Positions 16,790 through 26,000 of a stretch of DNA of 64,000 nt are shown in pieces. The position numbers and the translations under genes are program-made. The notes beneath the pieces were generated by a model, which worked only from the letters and a program-made list of their open reading frames with translations, ran no database searches and was not told the origin of the DNA. Each line of letters opens with the position of its first letter. Position 1 is the first letter of the stretch. This stretch comes from Paenibacillus sp. JNUCC-31 (GTDB lineage Bacteria > Bacillota > Bacilli > Paenibacillales > Paenibacillaceae): the NCBI RefSeq assembly GCF_014844075.1, contig NZ_CP062165.1, positions 3,968,001-4,032,000 on the forward strand, read 5' to 3'.

Positions 16790-18400
16790 TCACCATGCGG
16801 CTACCGAGCCATCAGCCCGGCTTTCCGTGCCGCCGCACAATACACCGCTGTCCGGGTTGCGCCAGATGATCTGGCCCCGTCCAAACATCGACGGGTCGAG
16901 AGCGACCTGTATGTCATGCCCTTTGCGGGCAAGTGCCTGTGCAATATGCTGAGGGAATCCGGGCTCAACCAGGATCGTTTTGCCTTTGGTCCACTGCCAG
17001 CGCGGAGAATCAAGCGCAGCCTGTGGATTGAGGTGAAAGTCCACCGTATTCATGACGACCTGCACATGACCCTGGGGCTGCATGAAACCGCCCATGACGC
17101 CGAATGGTCCGACCGCTTCATCACCCCGTGTGAGGAAGCCTGGAATGATCGTATGATATGTCCGTTTGCCCGGCTCCAGTGCGTTGGCGTGATCGGGATC
17201 AAGCGAGAAATTATGTCCCCGGTTTTGCAGGGCAATGCCTGTGCCTGGCACAACCAGCCCGGAGCCGAAGCCCATATAATTGCTCTGGATGAAGGAAACC
17301 ATGTTGCCCTCACCATCTGCCGTTGCGAGATACACCGTTCCGCTTGCTCTTGGGTCGCCCGCTTCAGGTAGAAGTGCCCTATCGCCAATGAGCTTGCGTC
17401 GTTCGTCTGCATACGCTTCGGACAATAATTCCTGCACCGTTACGCCCATCTTGCGTTCCTCGGTAATGTATTTCTCCCCATCGGCAAACGCCAGCTTCAT
17501 GGCTTCCAGCTGCCTGTGGTATGCCAGAACGGATTCCTTTTCTTCAAAATCAAAACCCTTCAACACATTGAGCGCTGCGAGAGCAATCAGTCCCTGACCG
17601 TTCGGCGGGATCTCCCACACGTCATAGCCACGATAGGAGACCGAGATCGGATCAACCCATTCAGGCTGGAATGCAGCCAGATCTTCCTTGGTCAGGTAAC
17701 CTCCGTGCTCTGCCATAAAAGAGTGGATACGCTCCGCGAGTTCGCCTTCATAGAAGTCTCGCGCATCGCTCTCGCCAATTCGGCGCAGTGTAGCCGCATG
17801 ATCCAGCGAACGCCACATCTCGCCCGCGGCGGGAACACGCCCGCCTGGGGCAAACGTCTCAAACCAAGCACGCCCGGCTTCCGCATCGCCTTGGCTTGGA
17901 TAGATATCAGCTGCCCGTGCCCATTGGCGGGCCAGCCTTGGCGCAAGCGGGTAACCTTCTTCCGCATAGCGGACAGCCGGTTCCAGCGCTTCCGCCAGCG
18001 TGAGCCGCCCGAATCGGCGGCTCAGCTCAGCCCAACCGGCCGGTGCGCCAGGCACCGTCACCGGGATGACCCCAAGCTTCGGCATCTCCGAATGGCCTGC
18101 CGCCTTGAGCGCCTCAATCGATATACTTTGAGGCGCAGGCCCGCTCGCATTCAGGCCATGCAGCTTGCCCTCGGTCCAGACGAGGGCAAAGGCATCGCCC
18201 CCAATGCCGTTGGACGTTGGCTCCAGCACGGTCAGTGCCGCCGCCGTTGCGATGGCCGCATCAATGGCATTGCCGCCTTTTTTTAATATATCCAGTCCGG
18301 CTTGTGCAGCCAAAGGCTGTGAAGTGGCGACCATGCCTTGCTTGGCATAGACGGGCACACGGTAAGACGGATACGGTTGGTAGAGTGGATCGTAGTTCAT
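16790..18400 (-). CDS. Gamma-glutamyltransferase family protein (YwrD-like, no signal peptide)
   Basis: A 536-residue Ntn-hydrolase precursor. KQGMVATSQPLAAQAGLDIL and GGNAIDAAIATAAALTVLEPTSNGIGGDAF mark the large subunit. The self-cleavage and catalytic Thr is expected at residue 355 in ASGTVYLATADGEGNMVSF; GFGSGLVVPGTGIALQNRG and the FGVMGGFMQPQGHVQ segment follow in the small subunit. The enzyme family cleaves or transfers gamma-glutamyl groups, for example of glutathione or polyglutamate. There is no signal peptide, unlike secreted Ggt, so a cytoplasmic YwrD-type role is inferred. AAGGAG lies before the ATG. Confidence 0.92.
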   Translation of the reverse strand: MNYDPLYQPYPSYRVPVYAKQGMVATSQPLAAQAGLDILKKGGNAIDAAIATAAALTVLEPTSNGIGGDAFALVWTEGKLHGLNASGPAPQSISIEALKAAGHSEMPKLGVIPVTVPGAPAGWAELSRRFGRLTLAEALEPAVRYAEEGYPLAPRLARQWARAADIYPSQGDAEAGRAWFETFAPGGRVPAAGEMWRSLDHAATLRRIGESDARDFYEGELAERIHSFMAEHGGYLTKEDLAAFQPEWVDPISVSYRGYDVWEIPPNGQGLIALAALNVLKGFDFEEKESVLAYHRQLEAMKLAFADGEKYITEERKMGVTVQELLSEAYADERRKLIGDRALLPEAGDPRASGTVYLATADGEGNMVSFIQSNYMGFGSGLVVPGTGIALQNRGHNFSLDPDHANALEPGKRTYHTIIPGFLTRGDEAVGPFGVMGGFMQPQGHVQVVMNTVDFHLNPQAALDSPRWQWTKGKTILVEPGFPQHIAQALARKGHDIQVALDPSMFGRGQIIWRNPDSGVLCGGTESRADGSVAAW

Positions 18401-18636
18401 CAGGTTGCTCAGCTCCTTGTCGCAAGACGTCAGGTTCCGGATTGACCGGTTCGATTTACGAAAGTACTCCTAAACCTCTTCGGAACAAGACCGCCGTTCT
18501 CCTGCTGACCGTACGAAATCCAACCTGACATGCCCGATCACACCGAAGTGTACGCCGCGCCGCATCCATGTCCTTGTGAGTTTCCTTGAATGGAGAAATG
18601 GTGCAAAAAAACCACTATCAATGTGACCCATTGGGA

Positions 18637-19536
18637 TTAGGTTGTTACCATATCGCCGCCATTGACATGAATGCACTCACCGGTGACGTAGGAAGAGTCG
18701 CGGGATGCGAGATAGACGTAGGCAGCCGCTAGTTCATAAGGCTGGCCTGCCCGGCCCATCGGCGTCTCTGTACCGAACACCTGCACATCTTCGGCCGAGA
18801 AACTGGAAGGAATAAGAGGTGTCCAGATGGGTCCAGGAGCCACGCAATTGACCCGGATTCCTTCGGAGGCAAGCGATTTGGCGAGTACCCGGGTCAAAGA
18901 AACCACCGCCCCTTTGGTGGAGGAGTAATCAATCAGCTGCACATCCCCTTTATAGGCCGTAATGGATGCCGTGTTGATGATAGATGCTCCTTTACACAGA
19001 TGGGGAAGAGCCGCTTGAATAAGAAAGAAATAGGCAAACACATTGGTCTGGAATGTATGGTATAGCTGTTCTTCCGTAATATCGACTATGCTCGGCTGTA
19101 CGTATTGCACGCCATGATTGTTGACCAGAACGTCGATTTTGCCGAAGGTTTCCATCGTCGTGCGAATGACTGCCTCACAGTTTTTCTTCAAACGCAGATC
19201 AATCTCGATCAACAGACACCGTTGTCCCAGCTCTTCAATGCGATCACGTGTCCTCTCGGCGTCGGTCCGTTCATATAGATAAGCGATGGCGATATCTGCA
19301 CCTTCTTTGGCAAAAGCAATGGCTGCCGCTCTGCCGATTCCGCTGTCACCACCGGTAATAATGGCCACCTTGCCCTCCAGCTTGCAGCTGCCGATATAGG
19401 CCGGATCTTCACTGATCGGTTCAGGTACCATCAAGGTTTCCAGGCCCGGCTGCTGGTCCTGATGCTGGGGTGGGAAAGCCAGCTTTTGTTCCTTGCACAC
19501 CGTTTTCTCACCGTAAAAAGGATAGACAGGACTCAT
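18637..19536 (-). CDS. SDR family oxidoreductase (YdaD/YhdF-like)
   Basis: A 299-residue classical short-chain dehydrogenase with a 55-residue N-terminal extension (PQHQDQQPGLETLMVPEPIS) typical of the YdaD/YhdF general-stress group. Visible motifs: VAIITGGDSGIGRAAAIAFA (cofactor), VLVNNHGVQY (NNAG-type motif, His for Ala), INTASITAY (catalytic Ser), DYSSTKGAV (catalytic Tyr-x-x-x-Lys) and RVNCVAPGPIWTPL. The C-terminal ECIHVNGGDMV is standard. Cytoplasmic NAD(P)-dependent alcohol/aldehyde or sugar oxidoreductase; substrate unknown. The 18401-18636 gap before the next leftward gene holds nothing recognised apart from that gene's ribosome site. Confidence 0.92.
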   Translation of the reverse strand: MSPVYPFYGEKTVCKEQKLAFPPQHQDQQPGLETLMVPEPISEDPAYIGSCKLEGKVAIITGGDSGIGRAAAIAFAKEGADIAIAYLYERTDAERTRDRIEELGQRCLLIEIDLRLKKNCEAVIRTTMETFGKIDVLVNNHGVQYVQPSIVDITEEQLYHTFQTNVFAYFFLIQAALPHLCKGASIINTASITAYKGDVQLIDYSSTKGAVVSLTRVLAKSLASEGIRVNCVAPGPIWTPLIPSSFSAEDVQVFGTETPMGRAGQPYELAAAYVYLASRDSSYVTGECIHVNGGDMVTT

Positions 19537-19704
19537 TTGTAATACATCCTCCTCGCACGTTCGTTCATACGCCTAAACTATGCATTCGCCCAGAAGAAGG
19601 TGCGACAGGAGGAAGAAGGGCATTTGTTTTTTGCGCAAAATATACCATAATAAGGATGTAGCTAGGGCAACACGCCATTAAAATATGGAGGTGTCAAGAG
19701 CCAA

Positions 19705-20124
19705 ATGAATATTCAGGGGATCAATCATCTCTGCTTTTCGGTATCTAATTTGGAACAATCCATTGCTTTCTACGAGAAGGCTCTCGGTGCCCGCATTCAA
19801 GTGAAGGGACGTAAGCTGGCCTACTTCGAGCTTGCAGGTCTCTGGATCGCCTTGAATCAGGAAGATGTGATTCGCAATTATACCGAACGAACCTATACGC
19901 ATATTGCATTTACCGTAAAAGAGGAAGAATTCGATGAATCTGTCCAGCAATTACGGACAGCCGGGGCAGACATTCTCCCAGGAAGACCACGTGATCCAAA
20001 GGATGCGTTGTCCGTTTATTTTACCGATCCAGATGGTCACCTGTTCGAACTGCATACAGGTAACATGAAGCAAAGGATGGATTATTATCGCGAAGAGAAG
20101 CCTCACATGACTTTTTATCCATAA
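19705..20124 (+). CDS. fosB: Metallothiol transferase FosB (fosfomycin resistance)
   Basis: A 139-residue vicinal-oxygen-chelate protein matching Bacillus FosB in length and nearly every motif: GINHLCFSVSNLEQSIAFYEK (metal His at residue 8), RGRKLAYFEL-type strand as KGRKLAYFEL, YTHIAFTV (second His), VYFTDPDGHLFELHTG (metal Glu) and the C-terminal MDYYREEKPHMTFYP. FosB adds bacillithiol or cysteine to the epoxide of fosfomycin using a divalent metal. Chromosomal copies are common in Bacillales and no mobile DNA flanks this one. GGAGGTG precedes the ATG at 11 nt. Confidence 0.94.
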   Translation: MNIQGINHLCFSVSNLEQSIAFYEKALGARIQVKGRKLAYFELAGLWIALNQEDVIRNYTERTYTHIAFTVKEEEFDESVQQLRTAGADILPGRPRDPKDALSVYFTDPDGHLFELHTGNMKQRMDYYREEKPHMTFYP

Positions 20125-20257
20125 AATCGTTGTGTAAATGGAGGTAAATGGTAATTAAAGTATTTAATGTCACTGCGATTATCCGTAAAATAAGTCTCAG
20201 GTTCGCCGAGGATAAAGGATAGATCTATTGCCAAATGATACAGAAGGAGAGATGGAC

Positions 20258-20455
20258 GTGGGGAGCAAAGGATCCAAATTACGGGTAATGGCAAGTGGAC
20301 TCTGCATGGCCACAGTCGTGCTGGTTTCGGTTCTTACAGGGGGGATTCACGTTTCGGGGGAACGCACGGGGCTTGTTGAATTTTCGGATCAACAGAATTA
20401 CGGATTTCCACCTTCAACTCTACTTGATCTGAATGATCCGGTTCCTCTTAGATGA
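20258..20455 (+). CDS. Small exported-peptide-like ORF (possible signalling pro-peptide)
   Basis: A 65-codon ORF starting at GTG 20258, 7 nt behind AAGGAGA; ATG 20252 is too close to that site. The N-terminus is basic (GSKGSKLR), followed by a hydrophobic run (ASGLCMATVVLVSVLTGGI) and a 30-residue polar C-terminus ending NDPVPLR. This architecture is that of a small secreted pro-peptide, such as the Phr peptides paired with TPR regulators, and a TPR-protein remnant lies convergently downstream. No sequence family was recognised and the pairing is inference. Confidence 0.4.
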   Translation: MGSKGSKLRVMASGLCMATVVLVSVLTGGIHVSGERTGLVEFSDQQNYGFPPSTLLDLNDPVPLR

Positions 20456-20585
20456 ACATGTTGATTGGATCCTGTGTCGTTTTGAAGCTTAAGCCGTAAA
20501 TAGGGGCCTCTGTACCAGAGACCCTGGATACCATAAAACCTTTTCGTTTTGTTTCTGCAGTTGTTAGGAGAAGATGATAGTTGCC

Positions 20586-20918
20586 TTATTTGATAAATGC
20601 TTTGTAGTCGTTGTATTCCATTTTACCATTCTGTTTGCTCAGAAGGAGTAATTGGTGGCTGATGTTCGCTTCACGGTCTGCATAGATGCGTTTGAGCAGA
20701 TCGTGGCTCATTCGAAGAAAGTAATAGCCTTCGTCTGGATTGTCTTTCTCATGAAACACCACGCCAAGAAGACGATATAATTTTGCCCGGAGTATCCCTT
20801 CATCTTGCTGATCCAGCAATTGAAGGGCTTCTTTTTCTGCTTTATGATAGAAATCCAGACCTTGGTCCACATTCCCCAGGCGCAGTGATTCTGCCGTAGC
20901 TGTTCTGTTAAGCAGAGA
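20586..20918 (-). pseudogene. C-terminal remnant of a TPR-repeat protein
   Basis: The reading frame has helical tetratricopeptide-type segments (GNVDQGLDFYHKAEKEALQL, then RAKLYRLLGVVFHEKDNPDE GYYFLRMSHDLLKRI), as in the C-terminus of XRE-TPR or Rap-like regulators. An in-frame stop lies just upstream (near 20920), there is no DNA-binding domain, and the frame runs into a KAS III-like coding remnant on the other strand. It is best read as a truncated gene; whether a GTG at 20870 is used is unknown. Confidence 0.6.
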
Positions 20919-21381
20919 TGGTCATCAGCATGTCGTTCAGGCGACGCATATTTTTCGGGATACCCGGTTCCATACCGGCTATCACGCAACCGCCGATGAG
21001 ATTACGGCATTTAACCGATTGTATGTGGATCATATCATTCAAGGCATGGAAGAGCTGCTGTCCATGAAAGGCTTGACTCTTCAGGAAGTGGATCATATTT
21101 TCCCCCATAACGTCAACTGGAAGACCTGGAGGGAATTCTCACGGCGAACGGGGATGGGGCAGGAGCGGATATATCTGGATAACATTCAGCGAATCGGGCA
21201 TACCTTCTCCACGGATCCGTTTATTAATTTGAGCTCGGGATTGGAGCAGGACTGGGTTTGCAGGAAGGGACGCTCCATCATGGTCAGCATCGGGCTGGGC
21301 AGCTTTTTCGGTTTTGCATTGGTAGAGCATGGAGGGAATGAAGAACGAGCGAACAGGAGGAGTGACAATGCACGTCATTGA
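20887..21381 (+). pseudogene. C-terminal remnant of a 3-oxoacyl-ACP synthase III-like gene
   Basis: From about 20887 the frame reads as the last half of a FabH-like thiolase-fold enzyme: SDSAVAVLLSRDG, then the catalytic-His region VDHIFPHNVNWKTWREFSRR, the Asn region IQRIGHTFSTDPFINL and the terminal SIMVSIGLGSFFGFALVEH. The N-terminal half with the active-site Cys is missing and the upstream frame is closed by a stop at 20848. KAS III-like enzymes of this kind start or join acyl chains in specialised lipid or polyketide pathways. Its end overlaps the start of the next remnant by 14 nt. Confidence 0.75.
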
Positions 21382-21821
21382 ATTCTAGGGAAGGGGAGCG
21401 AAACCTGCTGGCCTGCAAGCGGCTGGCGACGGCTGTTACACCCCGTAATACGGAGCTTGGAGTAGACGTTGAGTGGATGCGTCCGTTGCTGCGTCAGCAA
21501 GCCATTATTAACCGATTTCTGACTTTGGAAGAGCAAGGTTATGTTCTGGATAGCGCGTGTAAGGGAGAAGAGCATTTCCCCCTGTTATGGGAGATCATCA
21601 CTCGCAAGGAGGCTTGGATCAAAGCGTGTGGCCAGGCACTGTGTGGACAATGGAGGGCGCTAAATACGGTGGATGAACGTTTCACTAAGCTGGATCTGGT
21701 TGAACACGAGGGACGCTTTTATAAGCTTTGCAAACGGGATAACTTAGGATTGGGATATAATGCCACTCTATGTACTGAAGGGAGAACAGAGTCTTCCATC
21801 CGATGGATGTCTTTTATTTGA
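21368..21821 (+). pseudogene. 4'-phosphopantetheinyl transferase gene with internal deletion and frameshift
   Basis: AGGAGG precedes ATG 21368, but the frame stops after six codons (MHVIEF, TAG at 21386). The rest continues in another frame (from about 21390): ELGVDVEWMRP carries the Mg-binding GVDVE motif and LLWEIITRKEAWIKACGQAL the W-x-x-KEA-x-x-K motif of Sfp/AcpT transferases. About 70-80 N-terminal residues expected before GVDVE are absent. The enzyme would have activated carrier proteins of a specialised pathway, matching the neighbouring KAS III remnant. Confidence 0.78.
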
Positions 21822-21941
21822 ATTTGGACAGGAAATAGCTTACATATCTCTTGTGCAAACAATGGATGTACATATAATATGGACAAGTAGACCCTTAATT
21901 TACCACTGTTCAACGGACTACCATGTTGGAGGAGGAATGTC

Positions 21942-23753
21942 ATGATTCAGTTTCCCAAACCGGATGTAGAGCAATATTTCCAGACGTATCGGATATCCCA
22001 TTTTGCCGTATCGGCCGACGAGAAGCGCATGTATTTTGACAGTAATCTGAATGGTCAGCCTAATATCTGGGCGATGGATTTGCCAGGTGGATATCCGTAT
22101 CCCTTGACGTATTTAAATCAGAGCAGCCAGTTTATTAAAGCAGACCCACAAGGACGCCATATTCTCACGGCGTTTGATCGGGATGGAGATGAGAATTACC
22201 ATCTATATGCACTCCAACCGGAAGGTGGCGTTCCATTTCCTGTTGTTCCGGCAGAGCCGAATGATCGATGTTATTATGCCCACTTATCCGAGGATGGACA
22301 GCGTTTATATTACATGACCAGTAGGGATAACCCCAACTATCTCAATTCACGCCGGATTAATCTGGAAACGGGGGAGGATGAGCTTCTGCATCAGGGGGAA
22401 GAGGTTACAAGCAATCTGGTTGCTGTGAGTTCGGATGAACAAGCCTACGTAATCCTGGATGTATACTCTAATACCTATCAGAAAGCATACGTGTACCGGA
22501 ACGGTGAGTCAGAATCCATTATTCCGGTCTCCGAGCGGCAGAGTCAGGTCCCGTATGTCCTTTTTGCAGACAATAATCGGCTTCTGATGATTACCAATGA
22601 TGACGAAGCGTATTCCTATGTAGCTGAATACCGGATGGATAACCGAGAATTCCGCTCATTGTGCAGAATTGAAGGCGAAGACGTAGAGGAAATTCGTTGG
22701 CACAAAGCTTCAGAGACGTTATATTTCTGGACGTTTACAGGACCAGAGAATCGGATGTACGCGCTGGATAAAGGCTCCGAACAGCCTCGTCGTGTGGATA
22801 TGCCGCTGGATACGGTAGATCAAGTGACGGTTACCGAGGCTGGCAACGTGTATATTCTGGGGCGTGGAGCCGTCCAGCCGCATAACATCTATCGGTTGAT
22901 GGCAGGTAGCGACTCCTGGGAACCTTTGACTGCCAATCGGGTAACGGGGCTTGATCCGAGTGATCTCGTCTACCCGGATGTTATTCGATATAACTCCTAC
23001 GACGGACTGGAGATCGAAGCGCTTTTTTTCACGGCGAAGCCGGAACAGGCTAATGGCTACACCGTATTTTGGCCGCATGGCGGGCCACAGGCATCAGAAG
23101 CGAAGTTTTTCCGACCGATGTTCCAATTATTGCTGGCACAGGGCTATCATATTTTTGCCCCAAACTTCCGGGGAAGCACGGGATATGGAGCTGAATTTGT
23201 CAAAATGGTTGAGAGGGATTGGGGTGAGGGTCCCCGCCTGGATTGTGTTGCCGGTATAAACTGGCTGTTTGACGAGGGGATTTCGTCTCCAGAGCGCTTG
23301 TTCGTGGTAGGAGGCAGTTATGGTGGATATATGACCCTTCTGCTGGCAGGACGTCATCCGGAGTTATTCCGGGCTGCTGTCGATATTTTTGGGCCGAGCA
23401 ACCTGTTCACCTTCCTGGAATCGGTGCCGGAAGACTGGAAGCCAATGATGGACAACTGGCTGGGTGATCCGGTCCGGGACCGCGAACGCTTAACGAAGGA
23501 TTCACCGATTACGTATCTGGATCAGATGGTGAACCCGATGCTGGTCATTCAGGGGGCCAATGATCCCAGGGTCGTGAAGGCGGAATCGGATCAGATTGTG
23601 GCCGCGCTGCAGGAGAAAGGGGTAGACGTGGAATACGTTGTTCTGGATGATGAGGGTCACGGTTTCTCCAGAAAAACGAATGAGATTCTCGTTTACCGAC
23701 GGATGCTGGAGTTTCTACAGAAACATCAGGAAGCTCCCGTTCCGCAATCCTAA
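21942..23753 (+). CDS. S9 family serine peptidase (acylaminoacyl-peptidase/DPP-like)
   Basis: A 603-residue two-domain enzyme. Residues about 20-340 form a beta-propeller (repeated segments such as FAVSADEKRMYFDSNLNG and IKADPQGRHILTAFDRDGDE); the C-terminal alpha/beta hydrolase has the nucleophile elbow VVGGSYGGYMTLL, the acid in PMLVIQGANDPRVV and the catalytic His in LDDEGHGFSRK. PHGGPQASEAKFF supplies the oxyanion region. It cleaves short or N-acylated peptides in the cytoplasm; no signal peptide. GGAGGAGG precedes the ATG. Not part of the decayed upstream locus as far as seen. Confidence 0.93.
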   Translation: MIQFPKPDVEQYFQTYRISHFAVSADEKRMYFDSNLNGQPNIWAMDLPGGYPYPLTYLNQSSQFIKADPQGRHILTAFDRDGDENYHLYALQPEGGVPFPVVPAEPNDRCYYAHLSEDGQRLYYMTSRDNPNYLNSRRINLETGEDELLHQGEEVTSNLVAVSSDEQAYVILDVYSNTYQKAYVYRNGESESIIPVSERQSQVPYVLFADNNRLLMITNDDEAYSYVAEYRMDNREFRSLCRIEGEDVEEIRWHKASETLYFWTFTGPENRMYALDKGSEQPRRVDMPLDTVDQVTVTEAGNVYILGRGAVQPHNIYRLMAGSDSWEPLTANRVTGLDPSDLVYPDVIRYNSYDGLEIEALFFTAKPEQANGYTVFWPHGGPQASEAKFFRPMFQLLLAQGYHIFAPNFRGSTGYGAEFVKMVERDWGEGPRLDCVAGINWLFDEGISSPERLFVVGGSYGGYMTLLLAGRHPELFRAAVDIFGPSNLFTFLESVPEDWKPMMDNWLGDPVRDRERLTKDSPITYLDQMVNPMLVIQGANDPRVVKAESDQIVAALQEKGVDVEYVVLDDEGHGFSRKTNEILVYRRMLEFLQKHQEAPVPQS

Positions 23754-23806
23754 TACAGATCAACGTCTACCCGTTAGCTCCAGCTTCATTGTGAATTAAT
23801 GTATAA

Positions 23807-23853
23807 GAAAAACCGTCAGAATGAGAAGTTCTCATCGCCTGACGGTTTTTTTG
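23807..23853. terminator. Bidirectional terminator between the S9 peptidase and APH-like genes
   Basis: GAAAAACCGTCAG pairs with CTGACGGTTTTTTTG, with an inner ATGAGAA/TTCTCAT stem; A-run on one side and T-run on the other serve both convergent genes. Confidence 0.88.
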
Positions 23854-23871
23854 GCGAGTGGTTTGATTAGG

Positions 23872-24906
23872 CTAATCCAGCAGAGCAACAACCGAATCCA
23901 GATATTGTTCCGCCCACTGCGCAAATGGCATATCTGAAATCCAGGTCACTCGGCCTGTTGCTTTAACTTCGCCCCACAACAAAATACGTTGATACAGCAG
24001 ATGTATTCTGAGGCGTGTAGCGAAGTGCTGGCATCGCTCTGCGTCTGTTGCACATACAAGCTCCCGGTAACCGGACAGGAAACGCTTAGCGAGTTCTGGG
24101 GAGCCCTCGCTTACATACCTGGCTGTTATTTTGGTGAGATCGGCTGTACCGTCTCCAAAATAGGAAGTAGTAAAATCAAAGAGGCCACTAATTTCCCATT
24201 CCGAAGCAAGGCTGTTCTTCTTCTGGATTACAAAGTTTTCAACCTTAAAGTCCCCCATCACAAACCCGGCAACAGCAAAGGCATGAAACGCAGATTCAGC
24301 CTGTCTTAATTGCTCGTCCACCCACTGTAGATCTTCATCCGTAATCACAGAGTACTTCGCAGCATCCTGTAGCCAGTGACGGATGGTTCCGTAGAGCCAG
24401 TCCTGGTACGTTCCGGCAAAGGGGACAATCCTTCCAACAACTGGGTCGTATTCACCAGCGTCGGGTACTTTCCAGCGGTGTAATTCTGCCAAGGCGTGGG
24501 CGAGCATGGTAGCGATATTCTCCTGCTCCTCCTGGGACAGTGAAGCCTTTAAGGACGGATCATGTAGGTGTCTTCCGGGTAATCGGGGCATAATGGCATA
24601 GCTCCAGCCCAACGTGTCAGTTTCTTCATCTAGCAGGTATGGATCAGGCACAGGAATGTTGGTGTAAGTCGTCAGCTGTTCTATGAAAAATTTTTCCTCC
24701 TGGAGCTGTCCTGGATATAGGGGGTTACCTTTCAGAATATACTCCCCAATGGAGGAACGAACGAGCAGCGTCTGGCCCATCATGCCTTCTTCTGTCCGCT
24801 TATAATCGATCAGCGTTCCCAGATTAAAATGATGCAGTGCATCTTGTAATGAAGCAGAGGAAATCTCTCCAAGTGTGTTGGAGCCAAAGTAAATACGGGT
24901 TGTCAT
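23872..24906 (-). CDS. Aminoglycoside phosphotransferase (APH) family protein
   Basis: A 344-residue kinase-fold protein. It has the N-lobe QTLLVRSSIGEYILKGNPLY (Lys for ATP), SYAIMPRLPGRHLHDP (hinge), the catalytic loop FVMGDFKVENFVI and the metal loop GLFDFTTSYFGDGTADLTKI. The Brenner motif is normally HGDxxxxN; here Met replaces His while Asp and Asn remain, so activity is plausible. The family phosphorylates antibiotics, sugars, choline or other small alcohols; the substrate is unknown and drug resistance should not be assumed. It is 18 nt downstream of the SMI1/KNR4 gene and probably co-transcribed. Confidence 0.88.
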   Translation of the reverse strand: MTTRIYFGSNTLGEISSASLQDALHHFNLGTLIDYKRTEEGMMGQTLLVRSSIGEYILKGNPLYPGQLQEEKFFIEQLTTYTNIPVPDPYLLDEETDTLGWSYAIMPRLPGRHLHDPSLKASLSQEEQENIATMLAHALAELHRWKVPDAGEYDPVVGRIVPFAGTYQDWLYGTIRHWLQDAAKYSVITDEDLQWVDEQLRQAESAFHAFAVAGFVMGDFKVENFVIQKKNSLASEWEISGLFDFTTSYFGDGTADLTKITARYVSEGSPELAKRFLSGYRELVCATDAERCQHFATRLRIHLLYQRILLWGEVKATGRVTWISDMPFAQWAEQYLDSVVALLD

Positions 24907-24924
24907 AAAGCTCCCTCCTAGTGT

Positions 24925-25899
24925 TTAATCCTCAACTTCTTCGTCAGACAGTTCAATCGTATCCGCATCAACCAGACCGCGTATAAATGCTTCAAAATGA
25001 GGTGCAAGATATGTAATCTCATAATCGTCTTCCTGATCCACATGAACGACAGCAGGCTCGCCCTCCGGGCCGCAGAATCGATAGTCCAGCATCACCACAT
25101 CATGCCCGGCGGAAGGGCAATCACAGATGACAATCCCGAGATCGGGATATCCCCATTCTTCGATCATGAAACGACTTCCAAATTCCCCAGCCAACGTATT
25201 GGATTTGTCCCGACCAATTCCAAGGATTCCGGTAATGGCGATATGATCTTCAGCCCATGAAGTTGCTGCTTTGGTTGGAAAAGCGGTGCGTGCAGGAATG
25301 CCCCCGTTTTGGGTATTCATTAGCTGAATATAGGAAGCGGGGAGCTTGTACCCCAGCTCTTGTTCAATGGAGATAATTAAATCTTCGTCGAATGGCGGAG
25401 ATACATAGCTTTCCAGCGCATATTCACTTTGCTCCCAAAATGTTGCAGGTACATATGTACCCGATGCCGCCCTTAGATGATTCAGTGTATCACTCTGTTC
25501 TAAAGCCAGTCGTTTCTCTTCATGTTGCTGACGGTCCCGCTGCATCTTTTCGGCTTTTGGGCGTACCCATCCAAGGAATTCGATGGTCGATTCATCATGG
25601 GGCGAGAGCTCGTTCGCCATCTCAAAAGCTTGCAGCGCCTGTTCATACCTGGCCATATGATAATAGGCGTAACCCAGGCGGTAGTGCCAGAGCGGATCAC
25701 TTGCTCCCTGCCCGTTGACGAATAGTAACTGTTGGACAGCTTCACGGTAACGTCCTTCATTGTTATACGCTCTGGAAAGTTGTCCAATTAGCTCATAATC
25801 CCGCTGCGATTCAGGGATATGTTGAATGCGTTCGATTATGAGACCGAACTGGTCCTGTTCATGCCACATGTTTAGTTGTTCCAGCAGCTCTTTTTCCAT
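24925..25899 (-). CDS. TPR-repeat protein with SMI1/KNR4 (SUKH) domain
   Basis: A 324-residue protein. Residues 1-110 form TPR helices (YELIGQLSRAYNNEGRYREAVQQL, LWHYRLGYAYYHMARYEQAL, FEMANELSPHDES). Residues about 165-310 form a SMI1/KNR4 domain: IISIEQELGYKLPASYIQLMNTQNGGIP, then ITGILGIGRDK and WGYPDLGIVICDCPSAGHDVVMLDYR. SUKH proteins include immunity proteins of contact-dependent toxins and general scaffold proteins. No toxin gene is adjacent, so an immunity role is not supported. It heads a two-gene unit with the APH-like gene. Confidence 0.88.
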   Translation of the reverse strand: MEKELLEQLNMWHEQDQFGLIIERIQHIPESQRDYELIGQLSRAYNNEGRYREAVQQLLFVNGQGASDPLWHYRLGYAYYHMARYEQALQAFEMANELSPHDESTIEFLGWVRPKAEKMQRDRQQHEEKRLALEQSDTLNHLRAASGTYVPATFWEQSEYALESYVSPPFDEDLIISIEQELGYKLPASYIQLMNTQNGGIPARTAFPTKAATSWAEDHIAITGILGIGRDKSNTLAGEFGSRFMIEEWGYPDLGIVICDCPSAGHDVVMLDYRFCGPEGEPAVVHVDQEDDYEITYLAPHFEAFIRGLVDADTIELSDEEVED

Positions 25900-26000
25900 C
25901 GCTATGCCTCATTTCAATAAGGGAATGTGAACCTAACCTATTTCCATTATATCTTACAAGCTTGCAGGATGAATGGGTATAGTATCCTATCCAGCTGTAT

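Noticed and set aside
17516..18286. 256-codon plus-strand ORF inside the gamma-glutamyltransferase region
   Set aside because: Opposite-strand shadow; the minus-strand product matches the family over its whole length.
24925..25899. SMI1/KNR4 protein as a toxin-immunity protein
   Set aside because: No polymorphic toxin gene or toxin fragment is adjacent; the partner gene is an APH-like kinase.
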